A stretch of DNA of 64,000 nt from NCBI GenBank assembly GCA_025667525.1, contig CM046882.1, positions 498,694,292-498,758,291 on the forward strand, read 5' to 3'. The translations under genes were made by a program, and so were the position numbers. Source of the DNA: Glebionis coronaria (Eukaryota > Streptophyta > Magnoliopsida > Asterales > Asteraceae). Below the pieces are notes generated by a model that did no database searches, had not been told where the DNA came from, and saw only the letters and a list, made by a program, of their open reading frames with translations. Positions 44,967 through 53,511 of this stretch are shown here, in pieces; the first letter of the stretch is position 1, and every line of letters starts with the position of its first letter.

Positions 44967-47900
44967 TTAAGGAAGATGTTCCATTAATCCTAGACCTAGA
45001 CGCAAGTAATTGAAAGGTTCCCTCTTAAGTGGCTTAGTGAAGATATCGGCTAAGTTGTCCTCGGAGGGCACCTTTTCAATAGTAATGTTCCCCTTTTGAA
45101 CATTATCCCTAAGGAAATGGTGTCTAATTTCTATGTGTTTGGTTCGCGAATGTTGCACGGGATTCTTGCTTAGGTCTATAGTGCCTTTATTATCGCACAT
45201 GATGGGAACATCATCAAGACAAATCCCGTAATCAACAAGCGCTTGCTTCATCCATAGAGCTTGTTGGCATGCTTTACCGGCACTCACATACTCGGCTTCC
45301 GTGGTGGATATCGCAAGAGCGGTTTGTTTCTTGGAGAACCAAGAAGTTAAACAACAACCCATGAAGGTACAAACTCCACTAGTGCTTTTCCGGTCCACAT
45401 AGTCTCCCGCATGATCCGAGTCCGCGTAGACAATGGTTTCTACGCCGGTCCCTTTAGGATACCATAATCCTAAATGTATAGTGCCTTTAATGTATCGGAA
45501 GATACGCTTAACCGCTTCAAGGTGAGAGGTTTTGGGAGCCTCTTGGAAGCGTGCACAAAGGCAAACACTAAACATGATATCCGGTCGACTTGCCGTTAGG
45601 TACAACAAACTACCAATCATACCTCTATATTTGGTGTTGTCTACCGACTCACAATCATCATCTACGGTGAGTTTAGTATCCGAGGCCATAGGGGTCTTCA
45701 TTGGTCTAGATTCTTCTAATCCAAATTTCTTTAGCATTTCTTTAGCGTACTTAGATTGACTAAAGAAAATACCATCGTCCATTTGTTTAATTTGGAGTCC
45801 TAAAAAGAAGTTAAGTTCTCCCATCATACTCATTTCAAACTCATCATGCATGATTTTGGCAAAGTCATCACACAATTCTTGACAAGTTGAGCCAAATATA
45901 ATGTCATCAACATATATTTGTACGATTATGAGGTGAGGACTTTTCTTCTTTGTAAAGAGTGTATTGTCTACCATACCCATGGTATACTCATGTTTAACAA
46001 GAAATACTTTAATTCTATCATACCAAGCTTTGGGTGCTTGTTTGAGTCCATAAAGTGCTTTCTTAAGCTTGTAAACATGGTCCGGTTTCTCAAAATCAAT
46101 GAAGCCGGGAGGTTGAGCCACATATACCTCCTCATTGATCAAACCGTTAAGAAATGCACTCTTTACATCCATTTGTTGAAGCTTAATATCTAAGGCACAA
46201 GCGTAGGCTAAAAGGATTCTAATTGATTCAAATCTAGCTACCGGTGCATATGTCTCGTCATAATCAATTCCTTCTTGTTGATTATAGCCTTGAGCTACAA
46301 GTCTAGCCTTGTTACGAGACACAACACCATTCTCATCTAGCTTATTCCTAAATACCCATTTGGTTTCTATAATGGTAGAACTTCTAGGTGGAGGAACAAG
46401 TTCCCAAACATCATTGGCAACGAATTGATTCAATTCTTCTTGCATCGCAATGACCCAACTCTCATCCGTCAAGGCTTCTTTAACATTCTTAGGTTCAATC
46501 AAGGAGACAAAACACAAGAAGTTGCTTTGATTTTGGACTTGAGATCTTAGGGTCCTTTGATTTAAGTCACCAATGACATTATTGAGAGTATGATCCCTAG
46601 ACTCCTTAATGTTTACTTCCTTTTCAACACTAAGGTCTTCAACTCCTATTTTTCTAACCTCTTTGGCTTTAACTACTTCTAATTCATCCAAGTCATCATC
46701 AACCAATGGTGGTTTCTTGGGTGAAGGAGGGGTTTCATCAAAGGTTACGTTGAGTGATTCTTCAATAACCCCTGAGGTTCTATTTAGGACTATGTAGGCC
46801 TTACTAGTTTGGGAATAACCTAAAAGGATACCTTCGTAAGACTTTGGGTCAAACTTGGTAAGGTAGTATTTGGTGTTGAGGATAAAGCACTTGCTTCCAA
46901 ACACCCTAAAGTATTCTAATGAGGGTTTCTTACCTTTAAGAATCTCATAGGGGGTCTTTCCTAGGAAAGGTCGAATAAGAATTCGGTTGAGAATATAAGT
47001 CGATGTATCTACGGCATTGCACCAAAACTTTTGAGGCAAAGATTGCTCGTTTAACATCGTCCTACTCATCTCTTGGAGAGTCCTATTCTTCCTTTCAACT
47101 ACCCCATTTGATTGTGGAGCGCGAGGAGCCGAGAAGTTATGGGTAATACCATGAGCTTCACAAAAGGCACCAAATTGCACTTCATTATCAAATTCCCTAC
47201 CATGATCCGTCCTAATAGAAACAATTGAACATCCTAGTTGATTTTGAATTCTCCGACTACAAATTTCGAAGTGATCGAAAGCTTCATTCTTAGATGCCAA
47301 AAATCTAGTCCAAGTGAATCTAGAATAGTCGTCAACTATAACTAGGGTATAAAGGTTACCTCCATAACTCCGTATGGCGGAAGGTCCAAAGAGATCCATA
47401 TGTAGGAGCTCTAAGCACCGAGAGGTCGAAACTAAATTCTTGGCTTTGTGACTTGAGTGAACTTGCTTTCCAACTTTGCAAGCATCACAAAAGTGACTAT
47501 CAAACTTAATCTTGGGGAGGTGTCTTACCAACTCCTTAGAGACTAAAGATTGAATTAAACGCATATTAGCGTGACCTAATCTCCTATGCCAAAGAGTAGA
47601 ACTATCATCTATAGTCGCAAGACATATGTTGTCTTTTGACTTCTTATTAACCTTCATGACATAAAGCCCATGCTTTCTAACACCTTTTCCAATGACCTTT
47701 CCATCTTTTACGATTTCACTGTCATGTTCCGAAAAGATGACCTTACACTTATTATCACAAATTTGACCTATACTTAAAAGGTTAAAACCTAAGTTATCTA
47801 CGTGCTCAACATTTTCAATGGTCATGGAGTCAAGAGAAACCATACCTTTGCCAATGATATTACCACGTAGACTACTAGCGAATGTGACGTTACCTCCATC

Positions 47901-47999
47901 ATATGCTTTGTAATGCGAGAACAAACTTCGATTACCCGTCATGTGTTTAGAACATCCACTATCCTTAATCCACTCATCGGGCTCCAAATCAATTCCCAA
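44967..47999 (-). CDS. Copia element 3 Pol polyprotein, intact reading frame
   Basis: 1,010 residues. Aspartic protease with the DSGCSKHMTG motif at the N-terminus (about residue 13). Integrase with HHCC (LWHRRLGH...CDACKVGK, about 135-175) and catalytic LLHMDLFGP, IRTDHGREF and GVVERKNRT (about 200-300). Reverse transcriptase with LVAQGYNQ, DVKSAFLNG and YVDDIIFGS (about 540-720). RNase H with YADSDHAGD and TTEAEYVSAG, ending FTKPL...LGLGLMEHLP. No stop or frameshift, normal length for copia pol. The frame differs from gag, so Pol expression would need frameshifting or internal initiation, unless an indel separates them. Probably competent to supply enzymes in trans. Confidence 0.95.
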   Translation of the reverse strand: MGIDLEPDEWIKDSGCSKHMTGNRSLFSHYKAYDGGNVTFASSLRGNIIGKGMVSLDSMTIENVEHVDNLGFNLLSIGQICDNKCKVIFSEHDSEIVKDGKVIGKGVRKHGLYVMKVNKKSKDNICLATIDDSSTLWHRRLGHANMRLIQSLVSKELVRHLPKIKFDSHFCDACKVGKQVHSSHKAKNLVSTSRCLELLHMDLFGPSAIRSYGGNLYTLVIVDDYSRFTWTRFLASKNEAFDHFEICSRRIQNQLGCSIVSIRTDHGREFDNEVQFGAFCEAHGITHNFSAPRAPQSNGVVERKNRTLQEMSRTMLNEQSLPQKFWCNAVDTSTYILNRILIRPFLGKTPYEILKGKKPSLEYFRVFGSKCFILNTKYYLTKFDPKSYEGILLGYSQTSKAYIVLNRTSGVIEESLNVTFDETPPSPKKPPLVDDDLDELEVVKAKEVRKIGVEDLSVEKEVNIKESRDHTLNNVIGDLNQRTLRSQVQNQSNFLCFVSLIEPKNVKEALTDESWVIAMQEELNQFVANDVWELVPPPRSSTIIETKWVFRNKLDENGVVSRNKARLVAQGYNQQEGIDYDETYAPVARFESIRILLAYACALDIKLQQMDVKSAFLNGLINEEVYVAQPPGFIDFEKPDHVYKLKKALYGLKQAPKAWYDRIKVFLVKHEYTMGMVDNTLFTKKKSPHLIIVQIYVDDIIFGSTCQELCDDFAKIMHDEFEMSMMGELNFFLGLQIKQMDDGIFFSQSKYAKEMLKKFGLEESRPMKTPMASDTKLTVDDDCESVDNTKYRGMIGSLLYLTASRPDIMFSVCLCARFQEAPKTSHLEAVKRIFRYIKGTIHLGLWYPKGTGVETIVYADSDHAGDYVDRKSTSGVCTFMGCCLTSWFSKKQTALAISTTEAEYVSAGKACQQALWMKQALVDYGICLDDVPIMCDNKGTIDLSKNPVQHSRTKHIEIRHHFLRDNVQKGNITIEKVPSEDNLADIFTKPLKREPFNYLRLGLGLMEHLP

Positions 48000-48025
48000 G
48001 CATATCTAGGTAACAATACACAAGA

Positions 48026-50077
48026 TCAAACATTTGGTCCCCAATATCTCATGGGTCCAAAATTGTTAGTTCCAAACATCCCTTGCATTTGGTTGGGATG
48101 AATGAATGAGGTGGGGATTCCCCATGGAGAACAAAATGGAGGAGGGTAGTAATTCATGTAACCATTTTGTTGTTTATTACTTCTCCTAGGTGTGTTTAAT
48201 CTAGGTTTAGAGTTATTATTATTCTTTCTAGGTGTTGGAGTTTTACTTCTAGTTCGTGAGTTGTTTTGATTATCTCTTGTAGGCGCTGTCGTTCTACTTC
48301 TAGGCTTAGACTCATTCCGTACTCTAGGTGGAGTAGAAGATAATCTAGATAAACTTCTATTTCCCATGAGAGGTTTACTTAACGGCTTATAGAACTTACT
48401 AATAGCATTGTCGTCAAGTATGGGTAATTGAACCTTATTAACAGTAAGATGCTTTGGTTTTTCATTTAACTTAGATTTTTCAGAAAGTTCAGAGTTTTCA
48501 CAAAAATCAACTTCTGGCCGCGGTACCTTATCTATGACCGCGGTTCCATAGTGATAAGGAACCGCGCCATAAGATGTGGAACCGCGTCCAGAGGGTGTTT
48601 TCTGTGAAAACCTGACTTGTTTTGGTTCACTAGTTGAGGCTTCATTTGAGTTAAAACCTAGACCAAGTTTTTCCTTAGAATGAACTTGTTTGTTTAACAT
48701 ATCATTAAGAGCACTAGTACCTTTCATGAATTTTTACAATTTAATGGAGGTGCTCTTGAGATCATCATTCTCTAATCTAAGTTTCTCACAACTTAAGCAA
48801 CCTAAATCAACCTCTTTGTTTTTCTCAAGTTTAGCCAATTTCTCCCTGAGTTCATTGATCTCATTTTCAAGCTTAGTTTTGGTTGATTTTAAGGTTTTAT
48901 TCTTTTCTATGAATTTAAGACTAAGTTTGTGTAAGCTATCATATTTGCCTTCAAATTCAATATCATCTAAAGTGGAACTATCATTGCTATAATATTCGGT
49001 TTCGGAATGTACCTCTTTAGAAGTGTGAGCCATAAGACATTTCTCCTCTTTGGGGTTGTCATCATCATCTTCACCGCTATCGCTCCAAGCGCCACTAACG
49101 AATGCCGTGTGGTTCTTATCACGAGCGGGCTTTGGACAATCACCAATGAAGTGATTTGGATCACCACATATAAAGCAACTCCTATCACCTTTTTCGTTCT
49201 TGACAAACCGATTCTTTGACAATGGTTTCTTGTCATAGTTTGGTTGCCTAACGTGTTGACCTCGTCTCTTGAAGAACTTCTTGAAATCTCTCACCGCCAA
49301 TGCATACTCCTCGTCATCACTTTCCGAGGAACTATCATGGTCACTTTGTGCCTTCTTGGCCTTAAGTGCAAGAGATTTCCTTTCACTCTTGGTTTTTACT
49401 AATTCCGAGTCCTTCAAAATTATCATCTCATGAACCTTCAAGTTTCCTATGAGTTCATCGAGTGATAAAGTTGAGAGATCTTTCGACTCTTCAATAGCCG
49501 TGACTTTTGCTCTCCACTTTGAATGTAAGGCCCTTAGAAACTTCCTAACATTGTTCTTGCTAGAAAAACCTTCATCAAGTGCTTTTAGACTAGTAATAAT
49601 GGTGTTAAACCTAGCAAATGCACTATCAATAGTTTCATCTTCTAAGATGACAAATTGTTAATATTGTTGGACAAGAAGATCGATTTTACTTTCTTTGACT
49701 TGGCTATTACCTTGGTGGGTTACTAAAAGAGTGTTCCAAATATCTTTAGCGGTTTCACACATAAAAATTCTTTCATACTCTTTCTTAGGCAAAGCATTAT
49801 AAATCACCATTTTAGCCTCATTATTTTTTGAAAGTTTCTTTTTAGTATCATCATTAGCTTTGTCAAAAGAGACTAATTCTTTTGTTTTAGAAACTTCATT
49901 AAATTGAAAGGGTAAAAAATCACCATTGGTAATAACATGCCAAAGATCTAAATCTTTTGATTTCACATAAGTTTCAAATCTATTTTTCCAATAAATAAAA
50001 CTATCGGTTTCAAAAAGTGGTGGTCTTTGCATAGATTGCCCTTCTAGGTACTTGTTGGAATCCATAGATCGATTCAA
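48026..50077 (-). pseudogene. Copia element 3 gag with two nonsense codons
   Basis: One frame from MNRSMDSNKYLEGQ (50077) to 48026, about 683 codons, interrupted by TAA at 49658-49660 (after LLVQQY) and TAA at 48734-48736 (after STSIKL). The UBN2-type Gag core is LWHVITNGDF...IWNTLLVTHQG. A CCHC knuckle, [14 protein letters not shown], lies near 49165-49120. A Leu/Glu/Lys coiled coil ([18 protein letters not shown]) follows, then an Arg/Ser/Pro-rich C-terminal third. Both TAA codons are single changes from common codons (Glu, Gln). Confidence 0.85.
48519..48575. promoter_or_regulatory. GCGGTACC palindrome cluster inside gag
   Basis: GCGGTACCTTATC at 48520-48532, GCGGTTCC at 48540, then GATAAGGAACCGC near 48553-48565 and GGAACCGC near 48568-48575. 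The same words as in the LTR appear within the coding sequence (protein GRGSTSYGAVPYHYGTAV). Presence in coding DNA argues for a retained signal or an internal sequence exchange. Confidence 0.5.
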
Positions 50078-50118
50078 GTTTTAAAATACAATATACTTTA
50101 AAAATTCTTGAGCAACCC

Positions 50119-50130
50119 GCTCTGATACCA
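50119..50130 (-). other. Primer binding site of copia element 3
   Basis: Minus-strand TGGTATCAGAGC, two bases inside the 5' LTR. Confidence 0.92.
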
Positions 50131-50132
50131 AT

Positions 50133-51463
50133 TGTAGAAACTAGAAGGGGGGGTTGAATAGTTTCTTAAAATTTACTTGTTAAAATATGGTTTCCAAAAA
50201 AAATCCTTTTTCAAAAAACTTAGGCTTGAAGAAATATGTGAAATCTTCTTATACACAAATATGAACAATGATAGTGTAGCTAAACTAATACTAACAAAAA
50301 TATATCCACAAAGAATAAAGAATGATAGTGTAGCTAATCTAATATTAACACAACTATATCCACAAAGAATAAAGAATAATAGTGTAGCTAATCTAATATT
50401 AAGACATGTATATGCAAAAAGTAATAAGGAATGTAAAGAGTTAAGGGTAAAGAAAGACCAAACCGAACACCAAGGATTTATAGTGGTTCGGCAACGAAGC
50501 TCACTCCTCGTTCCTACTCCACTCCTCGAGTACTCCTTACTCGAGAGTTCACTACACAACAAGCTCCTTATGGTGGAGAAAACCGTACACGTCGCTTAAC
50601 CAATTTCCGACTCTAAGCTAAAAGTCGAGCCCTAATCGTAGCTAGGACCAATCTACACAACTATACTTAGTACATACACAACTTCCAAATAGACACAACT
50701 ACTTGGATCTTCACAACTATGACACAACTACAAGAATATAAAAGTTGATCTTCAATGGATCTTTGGTGGTGGACTCAACACTTCACTAGGATAGTGTTCT
50801 TCTCTTTGCACTTAGAGAGGAAGAGATAGAAGAACAAGATTCACTTCTTAAACAAGTAATAATCAAACAAATGATCAAAGATTTGAGTGATTAAAGAAGG
50901 GGTTTGAATCTGAAAATTAATGTGCAAAAGAGGTGAGGTGAAAAGCTGAGAATGGCCAACTATTTAAAGGACAAAGGAGCCAACGGCTAGTTCTGCCCGC
51001 GGTACCTTATCACAGCCCGCGGTACCTTATCGATAAGGTACCGCCTAGGCGCTAAGGTACCGCCGGACTAGACTCCGCTCCTTTTTGTCCTTTAGTGGTG
51101 GAGGTCTTATCTGGGTATAAAAATATCCTGAAAGGATATTCTTAACAGAATAAGAATATGCCATTTTCAAATTTCAAATAACTAATTTAATAAAACATTT
51201 TCTTAAAAATAAAGTTTAATAAAAACTTGTCACATTTAATAAAAAGTGAGTTTTAAGAAAAGATTAAATCACTTGATCACTTGATTAAGGTTAGTACTTG
51301 TTTATCCATACCTTAAGTGAAAATGGGTAAAATGAAAAATACTTGAACTCAAGAATTCGTTTTTCGTTGTTTTCGTAAATGCTTGTTTTTACATATTGTC
51401 GTAATCAAAACTAAGCGAGACGGAAAAATGCAAGTAACGTTTTTAGTCATTATTGCATTAACA
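50133..51463 (-). repeat. 5' LTR of copia element 3
   Basis: Right LTR, 1,331 bp. TATA box at 50968-50961 (minus), palindrome cluster at 50999-51063, 54-bp minisatellite at 50265-50420. Followed by the target duplication CTCGT. Confidence 0.95.
50999..51063. promoter_or_regulatory. GCGGTACC palindrome cluster in U3 (right LTR)
   Basis: Same layout as 43024-43089. The perfect 26-bp inverted repeat is at 51019-51044. One base differs in the flank of the first half site (CCGCGG against CAGCGG). Confidence 0.6.
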
Positions 51464-52946
51464 CTCGTTATTAATTTATTTGAGATTTTACAGAAAGTCA
51501 AGGAAGGGGTTTATGAGGACCTGGTTGAAACATGGAGGAAGGGGCACTCAAGTAATGGCACGTTTAAAAGTAAAGAAAACGAGGAAAGATATGTAAGTAA
51601 TATATAACTCTTTACATGCCTTAGTAACTAATTTCATTTGTTTTAAATCGTTTTTTTTCTTTCCCAGCAAAAGATGAAAGCCCTCAGTGACCAAGTGAGA
51701 GCCAAGGTCATCCCGCCCATGTCTGATAAAGAAATAGTGGCTCAAATCATGCCAAGTCAAAATAAGCAAAATGTGTCGGGACAAGGCAGAAAGTTACCGG
51801 GTGGTGCCAATAACACAACTCGCAGGTTATATATCCTCAATAAAACAAAATGTAAATCAATTGTTCATATTTATGTCTTGTTGTATATAATGAAAAATTG
51901 TTGTTGTAACTTATCGCAGGCGGGGTGCTCCACGTCGACCAGATCTTCCCTCTCGTAGTGAATTTCAGGAATTGATAGAACGAAATGAGCGACAGATGGA
52001 GCTGCTGAGGAAAGAGAATCAGGAGGCGCAACAACGGGCTTACTTGGCAGCGTTAAAGGCAGATGCGGCGCAACAATATACTCAGACGTCGTACCAGCAT
52101 ATGGCACAATATTAGAGTCAATTGGGTGAGTTTTTCCAGAACTACAACTAAAATACTGATCACCCAATTAGACGTCCTACTTTTGTACCCCCGCCCCGAC
52201 CCTTTGTTATGCCCACCCTAGCTCCTGATTGGGCTCATTTAGTCCAACCCCCTATCCTTGGGCACAACCAGTGCAACCTCCTTCCATCGACCCATACCGA
52301 CCATCTTTGCCCGACAATCTCCAACCACTCCAACCTCCCTATACCGGCACTTATCCTATTGCTCCCGTCACCAACAATAACACATTTAACCATTGTTATC
52401 GTCCCACCACACACTCGACTCATGAGATCGGCTCTACTTCACAATCCATACCCGGAGGTTCTCGTGTAATCATAAATCCCCATCAGCACGATTACCGGTC
52501 CGTTGACGAGTTGGGTCGAGATAGGAATGTACAAAACAGTGGTGACGACTTATCAGGCGATGACGAGGAGAATGACGAGGGGAATGACGAGGGGAGTGAC
52601 GAGGGGGGTGACGAGGAGGGTGACGAGGGGGAAGGTGACTTTTCACCTAACGAGGATGCGGAGTAGAGGTTGTGGTAGTATTTTTCTTATTATGCATGTT
52701 TAATAAAGTTTGAGACTTGTAGCGTTTGAAACATTTGATTTAGGATTGAATAAGTGTATTTGATGAATATTGTATCGTGACGTTGGATAATTTATCGTAA
52801 TATGGTATTGTAACGTTTATTGATTTGTTATTATTCTGTATTTGTCGAATTCTGCCATTTTTAATTGTGGATTTTGTCCGGAAAAAGTTCCAGAAAAAAT
52901 CTGGAAACTGCAAAACAGCCTAATTTTTTTTTAGCCCCCAGGTACA

Positions 52947-53508
52947 CCTAGGGACGACTTAGTCGTCCCTAGGATATTAATTTTTCTCCAGGTTTTAATC
53001 CTATGGACGACTTAGTCGTCCCTAGGTTTCAATAATGCCCATGTGTCAAAACCTGGGGACGACTTAGTCGTCCCTAGGTTTTGAAAACCTGGGCATTATT
53101 GAAACCTAGGGACGACTAAGTCGTCCCTAGGATAATAAATAATATTTTTTTTATTTTCTGAAAATGTTTTTATTAATATTTATAAATAAGATTTTATTAA
53201 AAATAATAAAAAAAAGAATTTTTAAGAAAAATTTTAAAAAGATTATTTTTATTAATAACCTAGGGACGACTTTGTCGACCCTAGGTTTCAAAGACAAGTC
53301 GTCCCCAGGTTTGTCAATTTTTTCAACGTAGTGGGACCCACAAAGTCGTCCCTAGGTTATAAAGGGTTGTTCGTCCCTAGGATTCTAGAGACGAGTTTTT
53401 AGGCACTAACTCCTAGGGTCGACTTAGTCGTCCCTAGGAGTTTAGGGTCGAAACAAGCCCTACCTAGGGACGAATAAGTCGTCCCTAGGATTAAGAATTG
53501 TTGTAGTG
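52947..53508. repeat. Right subterminal repeats of the CACTA element
   Basis: At least seven palindromes of the CCTAGGGACGACTTAGTCG type, at 52947, 53000, 53052, 53105, 53259, 53412 and 53463, plus half sites. Units at 52947-53131 are spaced 52-53 bp. Same motif as at the left end, as expected for TnpA binding sites. Confidence 0.9.
53000..53131. repeat. 132-bp near-perfect palindrome in the right subterminal region
   Basis: The outer arms 53000-53044 and 53087-53131 are complementary with about two mismatches (arm core TTTCAATAATGCCC / GGGCATTATTGAAA). The centre, 53046-53084, is itself palindromic. Each arm contains its own smaller palindrome. Confidence 0.85.
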
Positions 53509-53511
53509 AAA

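Larger units (their letters stand above)
42158..51463 (-). mobile_element. Ty1/copia LTR retrotransposon 3, young and complete
   Basis: Two LTRs of 1,331 bp (42158-43488, 50133-51463) differ at about 15 positions by eye (about 1%). Ends are TGTAGAAACT...GCATTAACA and the 5-bp target duplication CTCGT is at 42153-42157 and 51464-51468. On the minus strand: primer binding site, gag (two stops), an uninterrupted 1,010-residue pol, a Pro-rich extra ORF, and a polypurine tract. Inserted in intron 3 of the TnpA-like gene of the CACTA element, in opposite orientation. Confidence 0.97.
41200..52663 (+). pseudogene. TnpA-like gene (plant transposase, Ptta/En/Spm family) split by copia element 3
   Basis: Exons 41200-41290, 41379-41617, 41722-42090, 51494-51592, 51668-51825 and 51920-52115 join in frame with GT-AG introns. 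The start is MACVAPRSH. The Ptta/En/Spm core includes FYSKYETPALAQEHVP-like positions, SVWDNRTEGDWAELVQWW, VYEDLVETWRKGHSS and AQIMPSQNKQ. A coiled coil follows (ELIERNERQMELLRKENQE). TAG at 52113-52115 interrupts; the sense continues through a Pro-rich stretch to an acidic tail of NDEG/SDEG repeats ending at 52663, with a further stop and a frameshift. Intron 3 (42091-51493) contains the whole copia element 3. TnpA proteins bind subterminal repeats and aid transposition. Confidence 0.8.
31037..53508 (+). mobile_element. CACTA (En/Spm) DNA transposon with a nested copia element
   Basis: The left end CACTACAACAA (31037) and right end TTGTTGTAGTG (53508) are exact inverted termini of the CACTA class, flanked by the 3-bp target duplication AAA (31034-31036, 53509-53511). 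Length is 22,472 bp, or about 13.2 kb without the copia insert and one of its target-duplication copies. Contents: palindromic subterminal repeats, a GRF zinc-finger gene (minus strand), a 41-bp satellite, a TNP2 transposase gene and a TnpA-like gene (plus strand). The transposase genes carry stops, so this copy is probably non-autonomous now. Confidence 0.95.
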
